From Methylovirgula sp. 4M-Z18 (GTDB lineage Bacteria > Pseudomonadota > Alphaproteobacteria > Rhizobiales > Beijerinckiaceae), in assembly GCF_037890675.1 (NCBI RefSeq), contig NZ_CP149574.1, positions 2,456,874-2,520,873 of the forward strand: a stretch of DNA of 64,000 nucleotides, read 5' to 3'. This document shows, piece by piece, positions 36,199-45,043 of the stretch (positions within the stretch are counted from its first letter, which is position 1; each line of letters opens with the position of its first letter). The notes beneath the pieces are model-generated. The model was given only the letters and a program-made list of their open reading frames with translations, was not told the DNA's origin and ran no database searches. The position numbers and the translations under genes were made by a program.

Positions 36199-36527
36199 AA
36201 TGTATCGCTTTACCAACCAGAAATCCCGCCCTTGGAACTGAAATGGTCGGCACGCGGCAAATGTAAACCACATTAGCAAAATTTAAGATTCTCGCGTTTC
36301 TGACAGCAGTCTGGAAACCCTTAAAAATGCTCGCCTTTTTCGGGCTTACCGAAGCCTGAACGATCGATTGCATGGCAGCTATTCGCAAGCGAAGGCGCTT
36401 TAGGACGATGCCGATCGCTTCTGGCCCCACAAACGCGAAGAGGATGGGATTTGAACCCCATCCTCTTCGAAAGTCCTATCGTTTCGTGTGGTTCACCTTA
36501 AGTGAACTTCTGAATCAACCATATCAT
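36199..36527. other. Intergenic region with strong hairpin
   Basis: About 330 bases downstream of the giant repeat gene and upstream of the ABC membrane-domain gene. Apart from the hairpin listed next I see no gene. Confidence 0.5.
36436..36469 (-). terminator. 13-bp perfect hairpin downstream of the giant gene
   Basis: CGAAGAGGATGGG (36436-36448) and CCCATCCTCTTCG (36457-36469) form a perfect 13-base-pair stem with an eight-base loop. On the minus strand the loop and its edges read GGGGTTCAAATCCC, the same as a tRNA T-arm. It lies 60 bases after the stop of the giant gene and could end its transcript, though the following bases (CGTTTGTGG) are a poor T-run. It lacks D- and anticodon arms, so it is not a tRNA gene. 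Confidence 0.6.
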
Positions 36528-39500
36528 TCAGTGCCCCTGCGCGGCCACGTCCTTGGTCGGCTTCACCTGATTGATGATTTCAGGCTGCTGATACTCAGCC
36601 GTCAGTTCTTCCTTGCTCACCTTCTTGTCGGTGACGGAAACTTGGCTGAGCAGATGGTCAACCACCTTCGCTTCGAACACCTGTGCGCGCAGCGTGTTCA
36701 GCGCTTCGGGATGTGACCGGTAGAACACCAGTACCTGTTGCCGCTGAGCGGGCGAGAGGGGGCGCATCTGGTCCAGCAGGACGCTTTGCAGGTCCTGATC
36801 CGAAACCGAAATGCCCTCCTCCTTGCCGATCTCGACAAGGATCAGTCCGATGCGCGTACGGCGCTCGGCAAGGCGCATATAGTCGGCACGCGCTTGCGTC
36901 TCGGTCATACCCTCATCGGCGAAGGTGCGGCCTTCTGCCTTAAGATCAACGTTGGCCTGCGCCCAGATATTGTTGAACTCGGCCGTCACCAGCTTCGAGG
37001 GAAGCTCGAATTGATACGACGCATCGAGCTGTTCGAGGAGTTGCCGCTTCATTGTCTGGCGCGACATCGCATCGAACTGGTTCTCGATCTGGCCACGGAC
37101 CACCGTGCGCAGGCTGGTGAGCGAGTCCAGGCCCAGTTTCTTGGCCATCTCGTCGTTGATCTCCAACTTGCCGGGCTTGTCCACTTCCTTGACGGTAACG
37201 TCGAAGGTCGCTTTCTTGCCCGCGAGATACGCGTCCTTGTAGTTCTGAGGGAAGGTCACCGTGACCTGCCGCACTTCACCCGCCTTGGCGCCGACCAACT
37301 GATCCCCGAACCCCGGAACGGAATTCTTGGAGCCGATGACCAGCGGCTGGTTGGTGACGCTGTTGCTGGCGACCTTGCCGACATAGTCGATGGTGATGCG
37401 GTCGCCGTCAGCCGCCTTGCCGTCCTTGAGCTGGTACGCACGGGTCGCTTCCGCAACACGCTTGACCTGCTCGTCGACTTCGGAGTCCGGAACTTTATAG
37501 ACCGAACGCGTCACCTTGATGTTGGCGAAATCCTTGGTCGGGATCACCGGAAGGATTCCGTTGCTCAGCCCACCCTGGACCGCACTGGCGCTGCCAGGCG
37601 GGGAGTAGGGAGCATCGGCCGCCTTAACGCCTGCCGCATTGGCAATCGTGACGCCCTTGCCGGGGCCAGCACCACCGGCCGCATCCGTCGAGTCTGCGCC
37701 CCCCATATCGCCGGCCGCGTAGTCCATCAGGCTGTTAGGGTCTGTGCCGGCATGGCCGGCTCCACTGTTGAGCGCGCTGCCAGCCACGTTGCTGGGGGTA
37801 TTGGCAAGCGCGACCGGCGTGCCGACACCAACGCTCCCAGGAGCAGCAATTGGAGTCCCGCCAGCTGTGTTGGCAAGCGCACCATTCGGACCGGTCGCAC
37901 CGCCGACCGCACGGTTCAGGGCGTTGCTCGCCGTGTTGGTCGGTGCGCTGCCCGTGCTAGTCCCGACGCCGCCGGACGGAGCAGTCGGAGCCCCGGCCAC
38001 ATAGGCCATCAGGCCATTCGGGTCGGTGCCGACACTGGCTACGGCATTGGCGAGCGCACCATTCGGCCCCGTGCCGACACCACCGGACGCACCGGTTAGG
38101 GTACCAACAGCCATACCGGTCAGTGTTCCACCCGCACCGGTACCCACGCCGCCGGACACACCAATCGGAGTGCCGCCGGCCGTGCCGATCGGCGTCCCGC
38201 CCGCGCCAGTTCCGACGCCACCGGACGCACCAGTTGGAGCACCGCCAGCCATGCCCGTCAGCATGCCGCCTGCACCGGCATTACCGGAAGTCCCCGCAGG
38301 GGCATCGCCGGTTGCATACGCAAGAAGCGCACCCACCGGGCCAGTCACACCACCGGCCGCACCGTTGAGAGCACCGCCCACCGCACTGGGAAGCGGGCCG
38401 CCCGAACCGGTGCCGACACTGCCGGAAGCACCCGTCGAGGCACCACCAGCCGCTGGGGCAAGCGGGCCGACCGTGCCGTTGACCGCACGATCCAGCCAGT
38501 TGCCCGTTGCGGAAATTGGCTTGCCGGTCGTGCTGTTCACGAGGATGAACCAAGTGTCGAACGCGCCGTCGTTGTCGGAGCCCGAACCACCGTATCCGCC
38601 ATTTGTGAGGGCGAGCGAACCGCCGACGCTGCGCGTGCCATCGGCTGCGTCGTCCACAATGTTGCCAAGAGCGTCAACCGTAGCGTCGAGTGTGCCACCG
38701 ATACCGCCGGTGCTGCTACCACCCGAACCACCAGTGCCGCCGCCGGAGCCGCCGATAATTCCACCAATACCGCCCGATCCGCCGGTGCCGCCACTGCCAC
38801 CGGTCCCACCACCACCCGATCCACCGGTACCGCCGCCGAGCAAGCCGCCCAAAGGATTGGTCAACGAACCGACCGTGGTGCCGAGGCCACCGAGCAAGCC
38901 ACCCAGCGCATTGCCCGTGCTACCGATCCCGCCGAGCAAACCGCTCACGGGGTTGGTCAACGAACCGAGCGTGCCCCCAAGGCCACCAAGCGAGTCGCCG
39001 GTGCCCCCAAGCAGGCCACTCACGGGGTTGGTCAGCGAACCGACCGTACCGCCGAGGCCGCCAACTGGATTGCCCGTGCCGCCAGTCCCGCCCAGCAAGC
39101 CATTCACAGGATTGGTCAACGAACCAACCGTGCTGCCAAGACTACCGACCGGGTTGCCCGTGCCGCCAGTCCCACCGGTGCCGCCGAGCAGGCCACTCAC
39201 AGGATTGGTCAGCGAACCAACCGTGCCACCAAGGCCGGCAATCGGATTGCCCGCGCTGCCGGTCCCGCCGAGCAAACCGCTCAGGGCATCGCTAAGCGAA
39301 ACGACCGTCCCGCCGAGACCACCAACCGGATTGCCCGTGCCTCCGGCGCCACCCAGCAAGCCGCTGACAGGATTGGTCAACGAACCAACCGTTCCGCCAA
39401 GGCCGCCAATCGGGTTACCGGTGCCGCTGGTCCCGCCGGCACCGCCGAGCAGGCCACTCACAGGATTGGTCAACGAACCAACCGTGCTGCCAAGACCAGT

Positions 39501-41864
39501 GACCAGGTTGCCCGTGCCGCCGGTCCCACCGGTGCCGCCGAGCAAACCGCTCACGGGATTGGTCAGCGAACCAACCGTACCGTCAAGACCTCCGACCGGG
39601 TTGCCCGTACCGCCAGTCCCGCCCAGCAAGCCGTCGCCGGCATTGTCCAAGGCACCGACCGTGTTGCCGATCGCCCCGCCAAGGCCGCCAATCGGATTGC
39701 CCGTGCCACCGGTCCCACGGGCGCCCCCAAGCAAGCCCCTCACAGGATTGGTTACCGAACCGACCGTTCCGCCAAGATCACCAACCGGGTTACCCGTGCC
39801 GCCGGTCCCGCCGGTGCCACCCAGCAAGCCGCTCACAGGATTGGTCAACGAACCAACCGTCCCGCCGAGACCGCCAACCGGATTGCCCATGCCGCCGGTC
39901 CCACTAGTGCCGCCGAGCAGGCCGTCGCCGATATTGTCCAGAACACCGACCGTGTTGCTGACCGTCCCGCCAAGACCACCAACCGGGTTACTCGTGCCGC
40001 CAGTCCCGCCCAGCAAGCCATCGCCGGCGTTGTCCAGAGCACCGACCGTGTTGCCGATCGCCCTGCTAAGGCCGCCAATCGGATTACCCGTACCGCCGGT
40101 CCCGCCTGTGCCACCGAGCAAGCCGCTCACAGGATTGGCCAGCGAACCGACCGTCCCGCCGAGACCACCGATCAGGTTGCCCGTGCCGCCGGTCCCACCA
40201 GTGCCGCCGAGCAGGCCGTCGCCGATATTGTCCAGGGCACCGACCGTGTTGCCGACTGTCCCGCCAAGACCACCGACCGGGTTGCCCGTGCCGCCAGTCC
40301 CGCCCAGCAAGCCATCGCCGGCATTGTCCAAGGCACCGACCGTCCCGCCAAGGCCGCCAATCGGATTGCCCGTGCCACCGGTCCCGCCGGCGCCACCGAG
40401 CAGGCCACTCACAGGATTGGTTAGCGAACCGACCGTTCCGCCAAGACCACCGACCGGGTTGCCCGTGCCGCCGGTCCCGTCCAGCAAGCCGTCGCCGGCA
40501 TTGTCCAGAGCACCGACCGTGTTGCCGATCGCCCCGCTAAGGCCGCCAATCGGGTTACCCGTACCACCGGTCCCGCCGGTGCCACCCAGCAAGCCGCTCA
40601 CAGGATTGGTCAACGAACCAACCGTCCCGCCGAGACCGCCAACCGGATTGCCCATGCCGCCGGTCCCACCAACGCTACCAATCGTTCCGTTCACCGCGTT
40701 GCCCAAGACACCAACCGTGCTGCCGACCGTGCCAACAGTCCCACCGGCGCCTCCGATCGCGCCATTCACGGCATTGTCCAGAGCGGCGACCGTGCTGCCT
40801 ACCGCACCGCCGATCGTCCCGCCGGTTCCGCCAGCGCCGCCGATCACTCCGTTCACCGCGTTAGCCAACGAACCCGCCGTACCACCAAGCGACCCGCCGG
40901 TCCCGCCGAGCAATCCACCGATGCCGCCCGCGCCGCCGGCCGCTCCGTTCAAGGCATTCGCCAACGAACCTACCGTACCGCTGAGTGTGCCACCAACGCC
41001 GCCAATGCCGCCGACCGTACTGCCAGTGCTGCCGACCGCTCCCTTCACCGTATTCCCCAGCATGCCAACCGTGCCGCCGACCACACCGCCAGACGAGCCG
41101 CCAACGCCGCCCACAGTGCCGATCGCTCCGCTCACGGCATGTGCCACCGGCCCGGCGGTGCTGCCGACCAGCGACTTGGCAACGTGGTGCACCGTCTTGC
41201 CGGTGCCTATCACCGTCTTGTCAACGCTGGCCACCGACTTGTGCACCGACCTGCGTACCACTTTACCAACGCCGTCAACGGTTCTGTCGACGGTCCCCCA
41301 GCCAACATCTCCGCCCACAGACGAACTGACGCTCCCAACGGACGAGCCGATGCTGCCCACATGCGAGCCGACTCTCCCCCCTGCACTCCCGACAGACGAG
41401 CCGGCGCTACCGCCAACGCTGCCGGCGGACGAGCCGGCGCCGCCCGCCGCGCTGCTCGCAGATGAGCCAACGCTTCCCCCGACGCCACCGGCAGACGACC
41501 CAACGCTGCCCGCCGCGCTGCTCGCAGACGAGCCTACACTGCCCACCGCACCGCCGACGGAGGAGCCGACACTACCGACGGACGAACCGACGCCGCTCAA
41601 TGCGCCGCCCACAGTCCCACCCACAGAAGCACCAACACCTCCCACAGTTCCACCAACAGACGAGCTAACGCTGCCGATTGTGCCGCCGACGGCCGCGCCG
41701 AGGCCTCCGACCGTGCCGCCTAGAGCTCCGCTGAGCCCCTTCGCTGCGCCGCCGACCGCGCCGCCCAGCCCTGAGCCGCCGTTGCCTGCCTGAGCCGAAA
41801 TCGTCGTCATCAATGCAATGGTTGCCGTCGAAAGAAAGAAATAAGAACGGGTTATCTTGGACAT
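36528..41864 (-). CDS. Giant secreted Gly-rich repeat protein with C-terminal trigger-factor PPIase/chaperone domains
   Basis: A 1,778-residue protein. AGGAGAG before ATG 41864 and a signal peptide (MSKITRSYFFLSTATIALMT, then TISAQA) fix the start. Residues about 28-185 are short GSVGSSVGG repeats. Residues about 405-1010 are some twenty 28-35 residue units (see repeat feature). A GGTGGSGG linker and GASGGVGTGAGG repeats follow to about 1400. The last 343 residues (from VIPTKDFANIKVTRSVYKVP, 37560 to 36531) match trigger factor from the end of its N-domain onward: FKBP-type PPIase (GDRITIDYVGKV, VPGFGDQLVGAKAGEVRQVT) and the helical chaperone domain (QTMKRQLLEQLDASYQFELP; ADYMRLAERRTRIGLILVEI; VTDKKVSKEELTAEY). 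The ribosome-binding N-domain (GFRxGxxP) is absent. Trigger factor is normally cytosolic, so export here suggests a periplasmic or surface folding role; this is inference. Confidence 0.85.
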   Translation of the reverse strand: MSKITRSYFFLSTATIALMTTISAQAGNGGSGLGGAVGGAAKGLSGALGGTVGGLGAAVGGTIGSVSSSVGGTVGGVGASVGGTVGGALSGVGSSVGSVGSSVGGAVGSVGSSASSAAGSVGSSAGGVGGSVGSSASSAAGGAGSSAGSVGGSAGSSVGSAGGRVGSHVGSIGSSVGSVSSSVGGDVGWGTVDRTVDGVGKVVRRSVHKSVASVDKTVIGTGKTVHHVAKSLVGSTAGPVAHAVSGAIGTVGGVGGSSGGVVGGTVGMLGNTVKGAVGSTGSTVGGIGGVGGTLSGTVGSLANALNGAAGGAGGIGGLLGGTGGSLGGTAGSLANAVNGVIGGAGGTGGTIGGAVGSTVAALDNAVNGAIGGAGGTVGTVGSTVGVLGNAVNGTIGSVGGTGGMGNPVGGLGGTVGSLTNPVSGLLGGTGGTGGTGNPIGGLSGAIGNTVGALDNAGDGLLDGTGGTGNPVGGLGGTVGSLTNPVSGLLGGAGGTGGTGNPIGGLGGTVGALDNAGDGLLGGTGGTGNPVGGLGGTVGNTVGALDNIGDGLLGGTGGTGGTGNLIGGLGGTVGSLANPVSGLLGGTGGTGGTGNPIGGLSRAIGNTVGALDNAGDGLLGGTGGTSNPVGGLGGTVSNTVGVLDNIGDGLLGGTSGTGGMGNPVGGLGGTVGSLTNPVSGLLGGTGGTGGTGNPVGDLGGTVGSVTNPVRGLLGGARGTGGTGNPIGGLGGAIGNTVGALDNAGDGLLGGTGGTGNPVGGLDGTVGSLTNPVSGLLGGTGGTGGTGNLVTGLGSTVGSLTNPVSGLLGGAGGTSGTGNPIGGLGGTVGSLTNPVSGLLGGAGGTGNPVGGLGGTVVSLSDALSGLLGGTGSAGNPIAGLGGTVGSLTNPVSGLLGGTGGTGGTGNPVGSLGSTVGSLTNPVNGLLGGTGGTGNPVGGLGGTVGSLTNPVSGLLGGTGDSLGGLGGTLGSLTNPVSGLLGGIGSTGNALGGLLGGLGTTVGSLTNPLGGLLGGGTGGSGGGGTGGSGGTGGSGGIGGIIGGSGGGTGGSGGSSTGGIGGTLDATVDALGNIVDDAADGTRSVGGSLALTNGGYGGSGSDNDGAFDTWFILVNSTTGKPISATGNWLDRAVNGTVGPLAPAAGGASTGASGSVGTGSGGPLPSAVGGALNGAAGGVTGPVGALLAYATGDAPAGTSGNAGAGGMLTGMAGGAPTGASGGVGTGAGGTPIGTAGGTPIGVSGGVGTGAGGTLTGMAVGTLTGASGGVGTGPNGALANAVASVGTDPNGLMAYVAGAPTAPSGGVGTSTGSAPTNTASNALNRAVGGATGPNGALANTAGGTPIAAPGSVGVGTPVALANTPSNVAGSALNSGAGHAGTDPNSLMDYAAGDMGGADSTDAAGGAGPGKGVTIANAAGVKAADAPYSPPGSASAVQGGLSNGILPVIPTKDFANIKVTRSVYKVPDSEVDEQVKRVAEATRAYQLKDGKAADGDRITIDYVGKVASNSVTNQPLVIGSKNSVPGFGDQLVGAKAGEVRQVTVTFPQNYKDAYLAGKKATFDVTVKEVDKPGKLEINDEMAKKLGLDSLTSLRTVVRGQIENQFDAMSRQTMKRQLLEQLDASYQFELPSKLVTAEFNNIWAQANVDLKAEGRTFADEGMTETQARADYMRLAERRTRIGLILVEIGKEEGISVSDQDLQSVLLDQMRPLSPAQRQQVLVFYRSHPEALNTLRAQVFEAKVVDHLLSQVSVTDKKVSKEELTAEYQQPEIINQVKPTKDVAAQGH
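38840..40655 (-). repeat. About twenty ~90-bp tandem coding repeats of two alternating types
   Basis: Each unit starts NPVGGLGGTVG or NPIGGL. Type A continues SLTNPVSGLLGGTGGTGGTG; type B continues NTVGALDNAGDGLLGGTGG. By reading I count about 20 units: roughly 13 of type A, six of type B and one diverged (VVSLSDALSGLLGG). The order starts A B A B B A B B A A B and then becomes mostly A. The nucleotide identity between neighbours is high, so unit gain, loss and exchange by recombination are likely. On the opposite strand the same composition leaves a long open frame rich in Pro, which is not a gene. Confidence 0.85.
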
Positions 41865-43006
41865 GGAAACTCTCCTACTGATATCGGTTGTGGCAGTAAC
41901 AAAGTAACAACGCTGAGAGGCTCTCCAGACGACCAAGTAAGATGATCGGCCTGAAAAGCCTCGAAAACTGGAAGTTAGTCACATGGTCTTGCTGTTTTCT
42001 CGATCATGAACTCGCCTTTGCGTCCCTGTTTATTCATAGTTATTTTTGTTTCTGAAGATCTTCTTGACCATGATACTTCGGCCAAAGCGCTGATGGACGA
42101 TCAGGTCAGGCCCACCGCACGAACATCTGACAACGTCTTCCGATGTGTTCGTCTTCACGAGTCCGGAGCGACACACCCGCTCTCGACCGCGCGACGCACG
42201 TGAACGCGCCAGAATTGGAGCACAAATCGCCGTTCGCGATCCGCAGCACGCACGAACCGAGCAATAATTTTCAAACAGACGCCGTTTCGAACCAGCATTC
42301 GCGCCAGTTCGATCCCTCGGCGGTCAGCTCAGACCAACGATGCGTCGAATTCTCATGAGATTGGGAAGGGTAGCGGCCCTAGCGGTCGCTATGGGTCAAT
42401 GTCGTTTGTAATCATCGCATTTCCTCAAAATGAATGGTTGCGCCAATTACTCAGAACACTTCTTTAATTATGAACACATTCATTACACGAATAGCACACG
42501 ACGTCAATCAATTTCGGCAAAAGTTTGGCAAGATTCCAATTTTACGCCTTAATTCATGTGATTATACGCACCTATGATGTGGGAGCGACGTGTGTCATAA
42601 GGAGAACCGCGATCCAATGTGCAGCTGCATCCAGGGCCCGAGCCCGATGGCCGCGCATGCGGCCTGCCCTATGTTCCGCTTTCCTTGAGCCTGCTCCTCG
42701 CACGATGGTCTCACAACAAACGTTTAGGCCAATCGGCCCGGACTGAAATGGCTTTTGCCGAAGCCATGGCAGCGACCTGCGACAAAAGGAAACATTTGGC
42801 GCGCGGTCGACGAAGATTGTGCTCCCTCGCGATGAAATCGTGTCATCAGACTTCCGCAATCCGCCTCCACTAACTTTGCGGAACCGACGTCACACGCGGG
42901 CGCTTGCAAAAGCCATGCAGACAGGTTCATTTTGGTTCAGGGCTTTCCGAATTTCAGCTCCGCGAAACGCAGGAATATATTTGAGCCGCAAAGATTGGGG
43001 GATCAT
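41865..43006. other. 1.1-kb region without a convincing gene
   Basis: It lies between two divergent genes for exported proteins. GC content is lower than around it, with stretches such as TTTATTCATAGTTATTTTTG near 42030-42050 and AATTATGAACACATTCATTAC near 42470-42490. Short frames exist on both strands (for example 42006-42203 plus, 42572-42859 minus), but none has a good ribosome site, signal peptide or recognisable motif. It must hold the promoters for both flanking genes and may hold regulatory RNA or decayed genes. Confidence 0.5.
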
Positions 43007-43423
43007 ATGATGAAGATGATGTTTCGCGGTGCGACGGTATGTTCTTTAACTTTATTGACGGGATGCAACTCGCCGCAGCAGTCGCCAGCACCCAACACGC
43101 GTAACGTGTCGGTCGCATCCGGTCACTCGACCCAGCTCGGTTTCTTCGCGTCGTTGGGCGAGCGTTGCGCATCGCTCGGAACACCCCTCGTGACAGTGGT
43201 CGAACAGCCCGCGCACGGCACGCTGGATATTCGCGCCGGGTCCGGTAACAGCCATTTTCCGCCTTCCAGTCCGCTGGCAGCGTGTAACATGCGGCGCAGC
43301 CCAGGCATGCTGGTAACGTATCAGTCCGCTCAGGGGTTTGTCGGTTCGGATCGCTTGACGATCCGCGTTCAGTTTCCGTCCGGCGGCGAAGAGCTGGACT
43401 CGGCTGTCATCAGCGTGCGTTAA
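43007..43423 (+). CDS. Small lipoprotein with Ig/cadherin-like strand motif
   Basis: A 138-residue protein. GGGGG stands five bases before ATG 43007. The lipoprotein signal is MMKMMFRGATVCSLTLLTGC, with lipobox LLTGC. The mature part has four Cys besides the lipid Cys and a pattern seen in Big/cadherin-like modules (VVEQPAHGTLDI, then VTYQSAQGFVGSDRLTIRVQ). Similar short exported proteins with PxHGT...GFxGxD occur in alphaproteobacteria; no function is established. Divergent from the giant repeat gene. Confidence 0.78.
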   Translation: MMKMMFRGATVCSLTLLTGCNSPQQSPAPNTRNVSVASGHSTQLGFFASLGERCASLGTPLVTVVEQPAHGTLDIRAGSGNSHFPPSSPLAACNMRRSPGMLVTYQSAQGFVGSDRLTIRVQFPSGGEELDSAVISVR

Positions 43424-43542
43424 TTGCTGAGCCTAATAATGCGACTGCAAGACTTTGGTTGCGTCGTCTGCTCTTGGGCGACACCACGAGCAACGATACC
43501 GCATGCAAAAGGGAAAATGCGATAATACCAACATCTTGTTGT

Positions 43543-43629
43543 TGGTGCGGCCAAGAGGACTCGAACCTCCACCCCGGTTAAAGGACTAGCACCTCAAGCT
43601 AGCGCGTCTACCAATTCCGCCATGGCCGC
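43543..43629 (-). tRNA. tRNA-Leu, anticodon GAG
   Basis: An 87-base class II tRNA with encoded CCA. Acceptor stem GCGGCCA pairs with TGGCCGC. D-arm GGCGGAATTGGTAGACGC is typical of leucine tRNAs. The anticodon stem is CTAGC/GCTAG with loop TTGAGGT, giving anticodon GAG (reads CUU/CUC). A variable arm (CCTTTAACCGGGGTGG) and T-arm GGTTCGAGTCC follow. Just past the CCA, ACCAACA and TGTTGGT can form a small hairpin followed by a weak T-rich stretch, a possible terminator. Confidence 0.96.
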
Positions 43630-43743
43630 AAATTTGGTGCCGGGTTGACCGGCAGGCGCGTCGTCTAACAAATCGCGATGGGCATGACAAGCCTACAAAA
43701 AATGTTTTTGCACCGAAGCGGTCCGCACCCTAAAAAAAACGGC

Positions 43744-44472
43744 ATGAATTCCCCAGATCTTTCGCTCCGCGACAGCATTTTCCGCCCCTTTCTCGCCAGC
43801 CCCGGCTCGCCGCCAGTCGAATGGGTCGTTGCCCCGGGCCTGACGGACTACGACGCGGCGGTCGCAGAAATGGAATCACGTGCGGCCGCCATTGCCGCCG
43901 GCGAGGCGCCGGAGCGAATCTGGCTCGTCGAGCACCCGCCCCTCTACACCGCGGGCACGAGCGCGCGCAGCGAGGACCTCATCGACAGTCGCTTTCCGGT
44001 CTACAACAGCGGACGCGGCGGGCAATTCACCTACCACGGCCCCGGCCAGCGGGTGGCCTATGCGCTGGTCGATCTTAAGCGGCGCCGGCAGGACCTGCGC
44101 GCCTATGTGGCCGCACTCGAGGAATGGATCATCGCCACGCTCGCGGCGTTCAACGTGCACGGCGAACGGCGCGAGGACCGGGTCGGCGTGTGGGTGCGGC
44201 GGCCCGATAAGCCGCCCGGCTTCGACGGCACGGTGGCAGAAGACAAGATCGCCGCGATCGGCATCCGCGTCCGCCACTGGGTCGCGTTTCACGGCATTTC
44301 GCTCAATGTCGAGCCGGACCTGTCGCATTTTCGCGGCATCGTGCCCTGCGGCATCAAGGACGCCCATTACGGCGTCACCAGCCTCGTCGACCTCGGCCTG
44401 CCCGCGACCATGGCGGACGCGGACGCCGCCCTTAAGGCGGCCTTTGCCGGCGTGTTCGGGCCGGCGCAGTAA
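43744..44472 (+). CDS. lipB: Lipoyl(octanoyl) transferase
   Basis: A 242-residue cytosolic enzyme that moves octanoyl groups from acyl-carrier protein to lipoyl domains of 2-oxoacid dehydrogenases and the glycine cleavage H protein. Motifs are [15 protein letters not shown], the substrate loop [20 protein letters not shown], the catalytic Lys in [14 protein letters not shown] with FHGISLNV, and the catalytic Cys in [20 protein letters not shown] 43744 fits family length; an upstream frame to 43678 looks unrelated. The ribosome site is weak. Single gene next to tRNA-Leu. Confidence 0.95.
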   Translation: MNSPDLSLRDSIFRPFLASPGSPPVEWVVAPGLTDYDAAVAEMESRAAAIAAGEAPERIWLVEHPPLYTAGTSARSEDLIDSRFPVYNSGRGGQFTYHGPGQRVAYALVDLKRRRQDLRAYVAALEEWIIATLAAFNVHGERREDRVGVWVRRPDKPPGFDGTVAEDKIAAIGIRVRHWVAFHGISLNVEPDLSHFRGIVPCGIKDAHYGVTSLVDLGLPATMADADAALKAAFAGVFGPAQ

Positions 44473-44500
44473 CCCGTCGCAGGTGCGCGTCGCTTAAGCG

Positions 44501-45025
44501 TCAATCCCGCGCGTCAAAGGGCGTTGCAAAGCGCGGCCGCACCCGTGCGGTCTGCGCACACGGATCGAGTGCCGGCTCAGCAGTCGGTCCCTCCTCGTGG
44601 GCGCCGTGCGGCAGAAACCGTTTCAGGTCGCGCAGGTAAGCCGCCGGTAATTGCGCCGCCTCCGCCGCGCGGATGATACCCTCGAGATAGCCCGGCAGCG
44701 GCCGCCCAGGCTCGAGCGATGCACCGTAATAGATCAGAGCGCGCTTGGCGCCGGCGCCCGTCAGAACCGGCTGCACCGATTTAGTGTAAAGGCCACCCGC
44801 AATATCTTCATAACGGTCGAGCGGACGCACATCGGCAAGCGCCAGGTCCCACAGCAGCCCATGCACCTCGCCCCGCGGATGGCGCATCACTGAGGCGTAG
44901 CCTTGCCGCATGATGAAAAACCGATGCCGAACCAGCCGTGCCGGCCTCAAGACCTTCGAGGACGGACAGCGCGCCTGCATGGCAGCGACATCCATGTTGG
45001 AGCCATAGGCGAAATAAAGCGGCAT
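44501..45025 (-). CDS. Gamma-glutamylcyclotransferase-like (GGCT/AIG2) protein
   Basis: A 174-residue protein with the GGCT fold. The substrate loop YFAYGSNMDVAAM is at the N-terminus, and the catalytic Glu is in PLDRYEDIAGG; GLLWDLALADVR precedes it. Members release 5-oxoproline from gamma-glutamyl amines. The C-terminal tail (after about residue 140) is less conserved. Same strand as pccA, 18 bases downstream of it, so probably cotranscribed. Confidence 0.85.
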   Translation of the reverse strand: MPLYFAYGSNMDVAAMQARCPSSKVLRPARLVRHRFFIMRQGYASVMRHPRGEVHGLLWDLALADVRPLDRYEDIAGGLYTKSVQPVLTGAGAKRALIYYGASLEPGRPLPGYLEGIIRAAEAAQLPAAYLRDLKRFLPHGAHEEGPTAEPALDPCAQTARVRPRFATPFDARD

Positions 45026-45043
45026 CTCATTCAGGTCCTGACG

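Noticed and set aside
36436-36469. Possible tRNA gene
   Set aside because: Only an acceptor-like stem and T-loop can be drawn; D-arm and anticodon arm are missing.
38026-41793. Plus-strand open frame of about 1,255 codons rich in Pro, opposite the giant gene
   Set aside because: It is the antisense of Gly/Thr/Val codons (GGC gives GCC/CCG in other frames). It has no ribosome site or signal, and the minus strand has a signal peptide, Shine-Dalgarno and a recognisable C-terminal domain.
42006-42859. Short frames in the gap beside the giant gene
   Set aside because: None has a convincing start signal, consistent codon bias or known motif.
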